This document shows, in pieces, positions 17,279-25,509 of a stretch of 64,000 bases of DNA (position 1 is the stretch's first letter; every line of letters starts with the position of its first letter). Under the pieces are notes generated by a model. It ran no database searches, had not been told where the DNA came from, and was given only the letters and a program-made list of their open reading frames with translations. Origin of the DNA: Amycolatopsis sp. NBC_01488 (GTDB lineage: Bacteria; Actinomycetota; Actinomycetes; Mycobacteriales; Pseudonocardiaceae); NCBI RefSeq assembly GCF_036227105.1, contig NZ_CP109434.1, positions 8,218,501 to 8,282,500 on the forward strand, written 5' to 3'. The position numbers and the translations under genes were made by a program.

Positions 17279-18196
17279 ATGACCTTCGCCGACGCCTCCC
17301 TGACCGCGCTGCGGGTGTTCCGCGAGGTGGCCGAGCGGGGCACGCTCACCGCCGCGGCCACCGCGCTCGGGTACACCCAGTCCGCGGTCTCCCGGCAGAT
17401 CGCGGCGTTGGAGCGCGCGGCCGGAACGCCAATGCTGGAGCGGCGCCACGACGGCGTGCGGCTCACGCCGGCCGGGCAGATCGTGGTGCGCCGCGCGGCG
17501 GGCGTCATCGACCAGCTCGACGCCACCGCGCGCGAGCTGGCCGGGCTGCCCGGCGAGCAGGGCACGGTCCGGCTGGGCTGGTTCCCGACCGCCGGGGCCG
17601 AACTGCTGCCCCGCGCGCTGGAGGCGCTGCGGCGCACGCACCCGGCGATCACGGTGGTCAGCCGGGAGGGCGGCACGCCGGCGCTGGTCCGCGCCCTGCG
17701 GGCCGGCACCCTGGACCTCGCGCTGGTGGCCTCGGCACCGCCGTTCCGCCCGCCGGACACCGAAAGCCCGGCGCTGGTGCTGCGGACGCTCGCCGAGCGC
17801 AGCCTGCGCGTGGCGGTGCCGGCGACCCACCCGCTCGCGCGCGGGGAGTACATCGACGTCGCCGACCTGCGCGGCCGCCGGTGGATCGCGGGCTCGGGCG
17901 ACGACCGCGTGCTGGGCGTCTGGCCGGGGCTGGACGAGCGGCCCGAGATCGCCCACACCGCCCGCGACTGGCTGGCGAAGCTGCGGCTGGTCGCGGCCGG
18001 GTGCGGCATCACGACGGTGCCGGGATCGCTCGGCGCGGTGGTGCCGCCCGGGGTGCGGGTGCTGGAGGTCCGCGGCGGCCCCGGGGAACAGCGCCGGGTG
18101 TTGCTCGCCCACCTCCCACGGCCGCTGTCCGAACCCGCGGCACGGGTCGCCGCGGCATTGCGGGAGGCGGCGCTCGCGACGGACGCGACCGGGTGA
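17279..18196 (+). CDS. LysR family transcriptional regulator
   Basis: 305-residue regulator. The winged HTH covers LTALRVFREVAERGTLTAAA and ALGYTQSAVSRQIAALERAA (residues about 8-50), followed by the linker helix and a periplasmic-binding-protein-like effector domain (GTVRLGWFPTAGAELLP onward). Start ATG 17279 lies seven bases after the palindrome. Its divergent neighbour is the SDR gene, which it probably activates with an inducer that cannot be inferred. Confidence 0.88.
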   Translation: MTFADASLTALRVFREVAERGTLTAAATALGYTQSAVSRQIAALERAAGTPMLERRHDGVRLTPAGQIVVRRAAGVIDQLDATARELAGLPGEQGTVRLGWFPTAGAELLPRALEALRRTHPAITVVSREGGTPALVRALRAGTLDLALVASAPPFRPPDTESPALVLRTLAERSLRVAVPATHPLARGEYIDVADLRGRRWIAGSGDDRVLGVWPGLDERPEIAHTARDWLAKLRLVAAGCGITTVPGSLGAVVPPGVRVLEVRGGPGEQRRVLLAHLPRPLSEPAARVAAALREAALATDATG

Positions 18197-18294
18197 CGAC
18201 CCGCCCGGACACGGCGTGCGGTGGTCTGGCTGGGCGATCACCACCGGGCTCGAGCGCCTGCCGCGAACGCCGGGCCGCCCTCACGCCCGCCGAA

Positions 18295-19095
18295 TCACCG
18301 CAGGCCGACCACGGTCCGCGGCGTCAGCCGCCCCTTCTCCGGTTCTCGCCTGATCTCGCCCGCCGTGATCGCCGACCCCAGTGCCCCGATCGCGTCCTCC
18401 GGGCGGTAGATCGTCTCCAGCAGCGTGAAGCGCTGCAGCTGCGCGACCGTCTGATCGCCCCGGCGGGCCAGCTCCGCCAGCAGGGCGCGGCGCAACGGCA
18501 GCAGCTGCGGTGTCAGCGAGATGTCGACCAGCGTTCCCTCGGCGTCGCGCGGGTCGCGGCAGCGGATGCCCGCGAACTCGTCCACCGCCCACAGCTCGGT
18601 CTTGAACGTCGCTAGGTGCTTCGTGTCCGCCGTCAAGAAGGCCAGCACGCGCGCCGAACCGTCGTCCGCCACCAGCTCGACCGAACACCCCGGCTCGACG
18701 ACCCGGCTCTCCGCCGGTGCGGTGACCAGCACCTCGTGTCCCTTGCCGCGGGCCAGTGACCGGGCCAGTGGCCAGGTGTCCGCACCGTCCACATGGGCCA
18801 GCAGCGGTCCGGCCGCCTCGACGTCACCGAGCTCGGCGACCACGCGCACCGACAAGCCGTCCGGCACTTCCGGAGGCACCGCCGAGCCGACGATCACCAG
18901 CTCCAGGTGCCCTTCGAGCCGATCGGAGAACTCGCCGAACACCCGGAGCGCGTCGGCCGCGAAACCGCCGCACTCGACGTATGTGCCGCCGCGCTGGGAG
19001 CGCAGCGCCTTCGCCGTCCACGCGTCGAGGTACCGCACCAGCACGTCCCGCTCCACCGCGGCATGCTGGTCAGGGCGCCGCACGCGCTCGGCCAC
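18295..19095 (-). CDS. hypothetical protein, distantly three-Cys-motif partner (TcmP)-like
   Basis: 266-residue soluble protein. The layout recalls TcmP proteins: an N-terminal LVRYLDAWTAKAL and YVECGGFAADALRVF (compare the family's YIDGFAGPG region), a central alpha/beta core, and a C-terminal part with FLTADTKHLATFKTELWAVD, then a winged-helix-like end with LQRFTLLETIYRPEDAIGAL. Similarity is by eye and weak, and the three-Cys motif partner is not adjacent. The start is GTG 19095, possibly leaderless, because TACAAC lies seven bases upstream. It diverges from a DinB-type gene. Confidence 0.55.
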   Translation of the reverse strand: MAERVRRPDQHAAVERDVLVRYLDAWTAKALRSQRGGTYVECGGFAADALRVFGEFSDRLEGHLELVIVGSAVPPEVPDGLSVRVVAELGDVEAAGPLLAHVDGADTWPLARSLARGKGHEVLVTAPAESRVVEPGCSVELVADDGSARVLAFLTADTKHLATFKTELWAVDEFAGIRCRDPRDAEGTLVDISLTPQLLPLRRALLAELARRGDQTVAQLQRFTLLETIYRPEDAIGALGSAITAGEIRREPEKGRLTPRTVVGLR

Positions 19096-19157
19096 GTCTC
19101 CGGTTGTACCGCAGTGAACCGCCCCGCACCAGGGCCGCCGCCCGATAGGCTCGGCCG

Positions 19158-19781
19158 ATGCCGATCACCGCGGCCGACGTCGAGCGCACCGTCCGGACCA
19201 CCACCGCGACCCTGGCCGAAGCCCTGGACGCCGACTGGGACGCCCCGGCCGGGCCGATGGACTGGACCTGCTGGGAGACCGTCGAGCACATCGCCGACAA
19301 CTTCTTCTTCCACGCCGCCCAGCTCGGGCCGCGGGCCGCCGCGACCGACCGGCCGGTGCCGTTCGCGTGGGCCCGGCACCGGGAAGGCGGCCCCGGCCTG
19401 GTGATCTTCGCCGACCGGGCGGCCGGTCCGGCCGGGTTGCTGCGGGTCGTGGAAGCGTGCGGCGCACTGCTGGTGGCCATGGTGCGGACCACGCCGCCGG
19501 AGGTCCGCGCGTTCCACGACGAGGGCGTCTTCGGCACCGAAGGCTTCGCGGCGATGACCGTCGGGGAAACGCTGGTGCACATGGACGACGTCGCCGCGGG
19601 ACTCGGCCTCTCCTGGACGCCCCCGGCCGACCTGTGCACCCGCGTGCTCGCCCGCTTCTTCCCCGGCGCGCCCGCGGACACCGATCCGTGGGCGACCCTG
19701 CGCTGGGCGACCGGACGCGGCGAGCTGCCCGGCCGGCCGCGGGTCACGCGCTGGCGGTGGGGCGTTCAGCCTTCCGGGTAG
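19158..19781 (+). CDS. DinB/maleylpyruvate-isomerase-like protein
   Basis: 207-residue four-helix-bundle protein of the DinB/MDMPI superfamily, members of which use mycothiol in actinobacteria. Metal-ligand candidates are His in TVEHIADNFFFHAAQL and His/Asp in TVGETLVHMDDVAAGL. Function cannot be assigned beyond a possible thiol-dependent transferase or isomerase. TAGGCT at 19146-19151 lies six bases before ATG 19158, so the message is probably leaderless. The 3' end overlaps the cupin gene by 16 bases. Confidence 0.7.
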   Translation: MPITAADVERTVRTTTATLAEALDADWDAPAGPMDWTCWETVEHIADNFFFHAAQLGPRAAATDRPVPFAWARHREGGPGLVIFADRAAGPAGLLRVVEACGALLVAMVRTTPPEVRAFHDEGVFGTEGFAAMTVGETLVHMDDVAAGLGLSWTPPADLCTRVLARFFPGAPADTDPWATLRWATGRGELPGRPRVTRWRWGVQPSG

Positions 19782-20101
19782 AAGAGGAACAGCGTGCAGC
19801 CGGTGGCGCTCGCGGGCACGTGCCAGGTGCCGGCCGGCGCGTGCAGGAACGTGCCCGCCGGATGGTCGCGCGCGCCGTCGTGGAACGTGCCCGCGACGAC
19901 GTAGACCTCCTCCGGCCCGGGTTCGTGGACGTCCCGGCGCGGCCACGACGTGCCGGCGTCCATCTCCAGGACCCCGGCGTGCGCGCCCGCCGGTCCGGTC
20001 CACAGTGGACGAAACCGGATGCCGGGGAACAGTTCGCGGATCGGCGCTTCCCTTACGGTGGCCCAGGTGTAGCCGTCCTGCTCGAGGATCTCGGGGTGCA
20101 T
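19766..20101 (-). CDS. cupin domain protein
   Basis: 111-residue single-domain cupin. The first cupin motif is recognisable in EEVYVVAGTFHDGA and the second in FLHAPAGTWHVPASA, which would hold a divalent metal. It resembles the ChrR-type or acetylacetone-dioxygenase-like small cupins, but no function is clear. ATG 20101 (MHPEILEQDGYTW) is preferred; an upstream in-frame GTG at 20110 would add three residues. It diverges from a GlxA-type regulator. Confidence 0.7.
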   Translation of the reverse strand: MHPEILEQDGYTWATVREAPIRELFPGIRFRPLWTGPAGAHAGVLEMDAGTSWPRRDVHEPGPEEVYVVAGTFHDGARDHPAGTFLHAPAGTWHVPASATGCTLFLFYPEG

Positions 20102-20172
20102 GTCCGCCACGGTGCCCCGGCGAACACGGCCGGGCCAGTGTCCGGGAAGACACCTTGGGGTACTTTCCTGCC

Positions 20173-21108
20173 ATGCATCGCGTGGTGGCCCTGGTGCGGC
20201 CGGTGCAGTCGACGTTCGAGCTCGGCTGCGCCGCCGAGGTCTTCGGCACGCCGCGGGCCGGCGTGCCCCGGCACTACGAGTTCGAGGTGTGCGCGGAGAC
20301 GCCCGGCCCGGTGCCGACGACGGCCGGGTACGCGATGTCCGTCTCGCGTGGCCTGTCGGCGCTGAACTCCGCCGACACCGTGATCATCCCGGGCTGGGCG
20401 CCGGTGGAGGCGCCGCTGCCCCCGCGCGTCCGCCGCGCGCTGCTGCGGGCCCACGCCCGGGGCGCGCGGCTCGTCACCATCTGCTCCGGCGTGTTCGCGC
20501 TGGCGCGCACGGGCCTGCTCGACGGCCGGTCCGCGACGACCCACTGGGGCCGCGCCGAGCAGCTGCAGCGCGAGTTCCCCGACGTGCGCGTGGAGCAGGA
20601 CGTGCTGTACGTCGACCACGGCGACGTCGCCACGAGCGCCGGGGCGGGCGCGGGGATCGACCTGTGCCTGCACCTCGTCCGGAAGGACCACGGCGCCGCG
20701 CACGCCGCCCTGGTCGCGCGGCACATGGTGCTGCCGCCGCACCGCGAGGGCGGCCAGGCGCAGTTCGCCCCGCCTCCCCCGCCGCCGGACGCTCTGGACG
20801 GGCTCCTCGGCTGGGCGGCCGAGCGGCTCGGGACCGCCTTGTCGGTCGACGACCTGGCCGCCCAGGTGGGCGTCTCGCCCCGCACGCTGGCCCGGCGCTT
20901 CGCCGACCAGCTCGGCACGAGCCCCGGCGCGTGGCTGCTGACCCGCCGCGTGGCGGCGGCCCGCACCCTGCTGGAGGAGACGGACCTGCCGGTGGAGGCG
21001 ATCGCGGCGCGGGTCGGCCTGACGTCGGCGGTCAACCTGCGACGCCGGTTCCGCGCCCAGGTCGGGACGACGCCGGGTGCCTACCGGCGGGCGTTCCGGA
21101 CGCCGTAG
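20173..21108 (+). CDS. GlxA/FtrA-type AraC regulator (DJ-1/PfpI + AraC HTH)
   Basis: 311-residue regulator with an N-terminal DJ-1/PfpI domain, including the nucleophile elbow LVTICSGVFALARTGLLDG (about residue 100), and a C-terminal AraC HTH pair (LSVDDLAAQVGVSPRTLARR and PVEAIAARVGLTSAVNLRRR). ATG 20173 is six bases after TACTTT (20161-20166), so the transcript is probably leaderless; the open frame extending to 20005 is not used. Its neighbours are the divergent cupin gene and the converging MFS operon, either of which may be a target. Confidence 0.88.
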   Translation: MHRVVALVRPVQSTFELGCAAEVFGTPRAGVPRHYEFEVCAETPGPVPTTAGYAMSVSRGLSALNSADTVIIPGWAPVEAPLPPRVRRALLRAHARGARLVTICSGVFALARTGLLDGRSATTHWGRAEQLQREFPDVRVEQDVLYVDHGDVATSAGAGAGIDLCLHLVRKDHGAAHAALVARHMVLPPHREGGQAQFAPPPPPPDALDGLLGWAAERLGTALSVDDLAAQVGVSPRTLARRFADQLGTSPGAWLLTRRVAAARTLLEETDLPVEAIAARVGLTSAVNLRRRFRAQVGTTPGAYRRAFRTP

Positions 21109-21216
21109 CGGACGTCCGCGGTCTGCTGCTCACCACCGTCGGAACACCGGCGCAGAACGACGTGCGCGCCATGGGTAAGGCGACCGGGGTCATCGTGCTC
21201 GCTCGGGCGTGCAGGG

Positions 21217-22449
21217 TCACCTGCGGCTGACTGCGGCGGCCGCGGCCAGCGCGACCGCGAACACCGCGTAGGAGGCGAACAACCCGCCCGCCGAACTCAG
21301 GGCGCCGCCGACCGCGCGGCCCAGGAGCTGCCCGACGCACTCGGCGGTGATCACCGCGGTGGCCAGCTCGGTCGCGGTGAGCCCGCTGCGCCCTGGCGTG
21401 CTCGCCCGGACGTACAGGCCGGGATAGGCGAGCCCGACGCCGATCCCGGCGACCGTCCAGGCTCCGAGGACCACGGCGAACGGCCCGCCGGCGGCCACGA
21501 CGGCCGTGCCGAGCGCGGTCAAGCTCAGGCCCGTGGCGGGAAAGCGGCGCGCGAACAGGCTCGTCACCGCCCAGGCGAGCGGCGCCGCGCTGAGGACGAT
21601 CGCCGCCTGGCCGAGGCTCATCCGGAACCCCGTCGTCAGCAGCACGGTGATCAGGCTGTCCGCGCCGAAGTAGCCGACGGCGAACAACACCATGGCCGCG
21701 AGCGCCGCAGGCGTCCCGCGTCGCAGGCGCGCGGTGCCCGGTGGCAGGATCGCGACCATCCCGGCCACGGCGACCACCGCGCCGGCGACCGCGAGCGGCC
21801 ACCGCCCCTCGCTCAGCACGACTCCCGCCGCCCCCAGGGGAACCAGCAACGTCCGTCCGAGCGGGCGCGGCGCCGCGTCCGCGGGCGGGTCGTCGCGCAC
21901 GGCACGCACGACGAGCAACCGTCCGAAAAGGACGAAGGGCACCGGCACCAGCAGCGTCCAGCGCCACCCGACGAGGTGCTCCAGGCCCAGCGTCGCGGCG
22001 GGGCCGGCCAAGGCGGGCACGATCCACATCGCCGACGACGCCGCGACCACGCGCAGGCGGACGCGCTCGTCGAGGTGCCGGATCGCCGCACTCACGCCGA
22101 ACACCGCGAGCAAACCGCCGGCGAGCCCCGTGAAAAGCTGGCCCATGGCGAACATCCACGCGTTCCGGGCGGCCGCGGCCAGGACGAGCCCGCCGACGTA
22201 GGCGAGCATCCCGGCGGCGAGGGTGCCCCGCGCGCCCAGCCGGTCCAGGACCCGGCTCGCCAGCGGCAGTGCGACGAACAACCCGAGGGCCGACCCGGCG
22301 ATCAGGAGCCCGAGCCGGTCCCCCGCGTCCAGGTCACGGGCGACGACGGGAAGCAGCGTCGAAGCGACGAAGCCGGTCACGGCCGCCGCGAACTCGAGCG
22401 CGACGATGCCTGCCGCGAGGACCAGCGTTCCCCGCGGCGGCGCGGTCAT
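21217..22449 (-). CDS. MFS transporter
   Basis: 410-residue 12-TM major facilitator. The loop 2-3 motif is GSALGLFVALPLASRVLDRL / GARGTLAAG (residues about 50-80), and hydrophobic segments run to the C terminus (YAVFAVALAAAAAV). It is the last gene of a translationally coupled operon: its ATG shares the ATGA with the stop of the VOC gene, which itself overlaps an RHH gene. An efflux role paired with a VOC resistance-type protein is plausible, for example a drug-binding protein plus pump, but is inference. Confidence 0.82.
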   Translation of the reverse strand: MTAPPRGTLVLAAGIVALEFAAAVTGFVASTLLPVVARDLDAGDRLGLLIAGSALGLFVALPLASRVLDRLGARGTLAAGMLAYVGGLVLAAAARNAWMFAMGQLFTGLAGGLLAVFGVSAAIRHLDERVRLRVVAASSAMWIVPALAGPAATLGLEHLVGWRWTLLVPVPFVLFGRLLVVRAVRDDPPADAAPRPLGRTLLVPLGAAGVVLSEGRWPLAVAGAVVAVAGMVAILPPGTARLRRGTPAALAAMVLFAVGYFGADSLITVLLTTGFRMSLGQAAIVLSAAPLAWAVTSLFARRFPATGLSLTALGTAVVAAGGPFAVVLGAWTVAGIGVGLAYPGLYVRASTPGRSGLTATELATAVITAECVGQLLGRAVGGALSSAGGLFASYAVFAVALAAAAAVSRR

Positions 22450-22790
22450 GTGTAGAGCGCCCGGTCGTACGCGTTGATCTGCACCCGGACGCCGTCGGGA
22501 TCCCGCACGCGCAGCGAGTGCCCGAAGCCCTCGTCGATGACGGGTCCCGCCTCGTACCCGGCCGCCCGCAACCGGTTCGCGACGTCCTCGAGGGGCTCGT
22601 CGGTCTCGAAGGCGAGCTCGCACCGGCCCGCGTCCGCGCCCCGGTGGACGGCGAGCAGGCCGCCGTCCGCGGGCAGTTCGACCCACCCGCCGGGCCGCGA
22701 CACCGACCCGACGCGCAGGCCGAGCGTCTCGTAGAACCGCGTCACGGCCCCGACGTCCGAGGTGTAGCGGATCGGCAGCACTCGCATCAT
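22446..22790 (-). CDS. VOC family protein (glyoxalase/bleomycin-resistance fold)
   Basis: 114-residue single VOC domain of the glyoxalase/bleomycin-resistance superfamily: VLPIRYTSDVGAVTRFYETL, then GWVELPADGG, LAFETDEPLEDVANRLRAAG and LRVRDPDGVRVQINA. Such small proteins either bind drugs or catalyse metal-dependent isomerisations. It overlaps the upstream RHH gene by ATGA and the downstream MFS gene by ATGA. The start could be either of two adjacent ATGs (22790, 22787); 22790 gives the coupling. Confidence 0.85.
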   Translation of the reverse strand: MMRVLPIRYTSDVGAVTRFYETLGLRVGSVSRPGGWVELPADGGLLAVHRGADAGRCELAFETDEPLEDVANRLRAAGYEAGPVIDEGFGHSLRVRDPDGVRVQINAYDRALYT

Positions 22791-22939
22791 TGCCCGCTCC
22801 CCGGTCGCAAGTAGTCCTCGAGGACGCGTTCGACGAAGGACGAGAGCGACTCGTCGGCGTCGACGGAGGCGTGCTTGACCCGCCGGATCAGCTCGACCGG
22901 CAGGTAGACGCTGAACTGCCGCTTGACGGTCTCGGGCAT
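22787..22939 (-). CDS. ribbon-helix-helix DNA-binding protein, 50 residues
   Basis: A gene too short for usual thresholds. The translation MPETVKRQFSVYLPVELIRR continues with VKHASVDADESLSSFVERVL and ends EDYLRPGSGQ, a complete MetJ/Arc/CopG fold: a beta strand (KRQFSVYLP), helix A (VELIRRVKHASV) and helix B (SLSSFVERVLEDYL). The stop TGA overlaps the VOC start. Its promoter region carries a 20-bp interrupted palindrome, so it probably represses its own operon. No toxin gene follows, which argues against a toxin-antitoxin role. Confidence 0.8.
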   Translation of the reverse strand: MPETVKRQFSVYLPVELIRRVKHASVDADESLSSFVERVLEDYLRPGSGQ

Positions 22940-22940
22940 G

Positions 22941-22960
22941 CCCACATGCTAGCAAATGGG
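22941..22960 (-). promoter_or_regulatory. RHH-operon operator over the -10
   Basis: CCCACATGCTAGCAAATGGG (22941-22960) contains a perfect TGCTAGCA core (22947-22954) flanked by pairing CCCA/TGGG ends. On the minus strand it includes TAGCAT, a -10-like hexamer directly before the RHH start. The position fits autorepression by the 50-residue RHH protein. Confidence 0.6.
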
Positions 22961-22995
22961 TTTGCCCGCACTCACGGACAGCCGGCGAGCCGGGC

Positions 22996-23664
22996 TCAAC
23001 CGGACCGCTTCATCGCTCCCGCGATCAGCAACGCCAGGCCGCTTTCCAGCGCGGGGGCCAGGTCCAGGTGCAGCGCCGCCAGCGCCGGGTCCACCTGGTA
23101 CGCGGCGAGAGCGCTCGGCGACGGCCGGCAGTGCGTCCACAGCCCGCCGGTGAGGATCACCGTGAACAGGCACACCGACGCCGCCTGGTCGCCGACCTCC
23201 GGGACGTACCGCTGGATCAGCTCGGCCATCGTGCCGAGCCCGGCGAGGGCGGACCGCTTGAAGCCCACGACGACGTCGACGGACACGTTGTGTTCCAGGA
23301 CACCCGCCTGCGCGCCGATGAGGTCGCACAGCACCGTGCGTCGTGCCAGCGAGTGCGCGACGACCGCCGCGAACCGCGCGCCCCGCTCGTCGGCGGGGAG
23401 GTTCGGGTCGACGCCGGCGGCCAGTTCGTCCGCCACCTCGGCCAGCCAGCCCCGCAGCGCCCGGTCGAGCAGCTCGAGCAGCACCGCCTCGCGGGATTCG
23501 AAGTAGCGCAACACATTCGACTTGGCCAGGCCGACCCGCCTGCTGAGCTCGTTGAGGCTCACGTCGGCCACCGGCATCTCGTCGAGCATCGCCAGCGCCG
23601 TGTCGAGGATCGTGCGGCGCCGCTCCTCCCGCTGCGCCGCGCTACGGGCTCGCTGGAACGTCAT
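22996..23664 (-). CDS. TetR family regulator controlling the divergent SDR
   Basis: 222-residue repressor with a standard TetR HTH (VSLNELSRRVGLAKSNVLRY, about residues 40-59), followed by a TetR_C domain with VLLELLDRALRGWLAEVADE. ATG 23664 (MTFQRARSAAQREERRRTIL) is chosen over the longer frame to 23760. It diverges from an SDR gene and shares a 128-base gap with an inverted repeat around the SDR promoter -10. Confidence 0.87.
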   Translation of the reverse strand: MTFQRARSAAQREERRRTILDTALAMLDEMPVADVSLNELSRRVGLAKSNVLRYFESREAVLLELLDRALRGWLAEVADELAAGVDPNLPADERGARFAAVVAHSLARRTVLCDLIGAQAGVLEHNVSVDVVVGFKRSALAGLGTMAELIQRYVPEVGDQAASVCLFTVILTGGLWTHCRPSPSALAAYQVDPALAALHLDLAPALESGLALLIAGAMKRSG

Positions 23665-23712
23665 GCCACCCAGCGTAACGCCCGGCGCCCGAAATTGAAG
23701 ACCGGCAGTCTC

Positions 23713-23746
23713 TTGACAACAGACCGATGGTTCCTTAGCGTCGGTC
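23713..23746 (+). promoter_or_regulatory. promoter of the SDR gene flanked by GACCGA/TCGGTC arms
   Basis: TTGACA (23713-23718) and TTAGCG (23735-23740) form a promoter with a 16-base spacer. GACCGA (23722-23727) and TCGGTC (23741-23746) are perfect inverted arms straddling the -10. AACAGACC also occurs twice as a direct repeat (23718-23725 and 23751-23758). The arrangement fits TetR repression. Confidence 0.55.
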
Positions 23747-23792
23747 CCATAACAGACCACCGGCCCGAAAGGACCGCCAAGGAGGGAACGCC

Positions 23793-24701
23793 ATGGCCGA
23801 GAACTGGACCGAACGCGACGTACCGAGCCAGCAGGGCCGCGTCGCCGTCATCACCGGGGCCAACACCGGACTCGGGTTCGACACCGCGAAGGTGCTGGCC
23901 GAGCGCGGCGCGACGGTCGTGCTCGCCGTCCGCGACGTCGAGAAGGGCAAGCAGGCCGCGGCCCGGCTCGGCGCGCACGCCGACGTCACGGTGCAGCACC
24001 TGGACCTGGGCTCCCTGGACTCCGTCCGGGCCGCCGCGGCCGACCTGCACGGGACGCTGCCGAAGATCGACCTGCTGATCAACAACGCCGGCGTCATGTA
24101 CCCGCCGAAGCAGACCACGCGCGACGGCTTCGAGCTGCAGTTCGGCACGAACCACCTGGGGCACTTCGCGTTCACCGGCCTGCTGCTGGACCTGCTGCTG
24201 CCGGTCGAGGGCTCCCGCGTGGTGACGGTCGCGAGCATCGCCCACCGCATCCGCGCCGCGATCCACTTCGACGACCTGCAGTGGGAGAACTCCTACGACC
24301 GCGTCGCGGCCTACGGGCAGGCCAAGCTCGCCAACCTGATGTTCGCCTACGAGCTGCAGCGCCGCCTCGCCCCGCACGGCACGACGGCGTCGATCGCCGC
24401 CCACCCCGGCGTGGCGCGCACGGAGCTGATGCGCAACTCCCCCGCGATCGCCCGCGCCGTCTTCCCGGTGGTCGCGCCGCTGTTCACCCAGAGCTCGGAG
24501 CGCGGCGCGCTCCCGACCCTCCGCGCGGCAACGGACCCCGCGGCCCTCGGCGGCCAGTACTACGGTCCCGCCGGCCCGGGCGGCTACCGCGGGCGCCCGC
24601 AGGTGGTGGCGTCCAGCCCGCAGTCCTACGACGTCTCGGTGCAGCAGCGCCTGTGGACGGTTTCGGAAGAACTGACCGGGGTCAAGTTCCCGGTCGGCTG
24701 A
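23793..24701 (+). CDS. SDR family oxidoreductase (protochlorophyllide-reductase-like)
   Basis: 302-residue SDR of the group often annotated as retinol-dehydrogenase or protochlorophyllide-reductase-like. The cofactor site is VITGANTGLGFDTAK (residues about 19-33), the structural motif LLINNAGVM, the N-S-Y-K tetrad is seen in GTNHLGHFAF, VTVASIAH and AYGQAKLAN, and the C terminus has a GPAGPGGYRGRPQVV loop common in this branch. AAGGAGG precedes ATG 23793. It is transcribed divergently from a TetR repressor and is probably inducible by that repressor's ligand. Confidence 0.88.
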   Translation: MAENWTERDVPSQQGRVAVITGANTGLGFDTAKVLAERGATVVLAVRDVEKGKQAAARLGAHADVTVQHLDLGSLDSVRAAAADLHGTLPKIDLLINNAGVMYPPKQTTRDGFELQFGTNHLGHFAFTGLLLDLLLPVEGSRVVTVASIAHRIRAAIHFDDLQWENSYDRVAAYGQAKLANLMFAYELQRRLAPHGTTASIAAHPGVARTELMRNSPAIARAVFPVVAPLFTQSSERGALPTLRAATDPAALGGQYYGPAGPGGYRGRPQVVASSPQSYDVSVQQRLWTVSEELTGVKFPVG

Positions 24702-24766
24702 CGAGCCCAAGCCGCGAACGCCCTGGGTGCGACCGGCGGTCCGCCGCGGGCGTCAGAGCGTTCCGG

Positions 24767-25393
24767 TCACCGCGAAGGAGCCAACCCGCCGACCAGGAGG
24801 TCGACGATCCGGCGGGCCAGTGCTTCGATTTCCGCGGCGGCCTGCCCGTCGACGCGGTGGTACCACGTGTCGACCGCGTTGAGGTTGCTGAGCAGGGTGC
24901 GGGTCGCGAGCGACTCGTCGACCGCGCGGAGCGATCCGTCCGCGACGCCGTCCGCCAGCACGCCGCGGAACAGCTGCTCGTAGTCGCTCCGCAGCTCGTT
25001 CAGCTGCTGGAGCGCGTCGCGCTGGCGCGTCTTGAGCGCTACCGCCACCTGGCCGCGGACCGCCTGGTGCACGACGTGGTGGTACGCCAGGTCGGTCATC
25101 AGGTTGACCAGGTGCGCCACCGCCATGGCCACCAGCCGGTCGCGGCCGGTGCCGGCGCCGTGGGCGTGCAGCTCCACGCGGTCGCGGACGCGGCCCATCG
25201 CCTCCTCGTACACCGCCAGGAAGATGTCGAACTTCGACCGGAAGTGGTAGTACACCAGGCCTTTGGTCGCGCCGACCTCGCGCGCGATGTCGTCGATCGT
25301 CGCGTTGGCGAACCCGTGCGCCATGAACGCCTCGGCCGCGGCGTCCAGGATCCTGCGCCGCGCGTCGGGCTCGTACTCGGGGGTCGCGCTCAC
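24767..25393 (-). CDS. TetR family regulator of the adjacent permease
   Basis: 208-residue repressor with HTH TIDDIAREVGATKGLVYYHF (about residues 34-53) and a TetR_C_33-like C-terminal domain containing DLAYHHVVHQAVRG. The start is GTG 25393 with GGAGG four bases upstream. It diverges from an MFS permease; the 116-bp gap has a strong promoter toward the permease and a palindrome immediately after its -10. Confidence 0.87.
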   Translation of the reverse strand: MSATPEYEPDARRRILDAAAEAFMAHGFANATIDDIAREVGATKGLVYYHFRSKFDIFLAVYEEAMGRVRDRVELHAHGAGTGRDRLVAMAVAHLVNLMTDLAYHHVVHQAVRGQVAVALKTRQRDALQQLNELRSDYEQLFRGVLADGVADGSLRAVDESLATRTLLSNLNAVDTWYHRVDGQAAAEIEALARRIVDLLVGGLAPSR

Positions 25394-25440
25394 CTTGCCT
25401 CCTCCAGCCCGGTCATCGTCGCACGGCCGACGTCCGGCGG

Positions 25441-25485
25441 TTGACACCGCCACGCGGTCTCCTTACCGTGATACTCCGTAGTATC
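25441..25485 (+). promoter_or_regulatory. permease promoter with GATACT/AGTATC operator
   Basis: TTGACA (25441-25446) and TACCGT (25464-25469) are 17 bases apart. The palindrome GATACTCCGTAGTATC (25470-25485) begins at the base after the -10, where a bound TetR dimer would prevent open-complex formation. Arms are perfect 6-mers with a 4-base centre. Confidence 0.75.
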
Positions 25486-25509
25486 GCAGGTCAGACCGGG
25501 CGGAGACCC

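Noticed and set aside
16375..21217. Terminators after the aldo-keto reductase, LysR and GlxA-type genes
   Set aside because: Only short imperfect GC stems were found, no better than chance at this base composition; convergent genes simply overlap or abut.
22787..22939. Antitoxin of a type II toxin-antitoxin pair
   Set aside because: The overlapping downstream gene is a VOC protein, not a toxin fold, and is followed by a transporter in the same operon.
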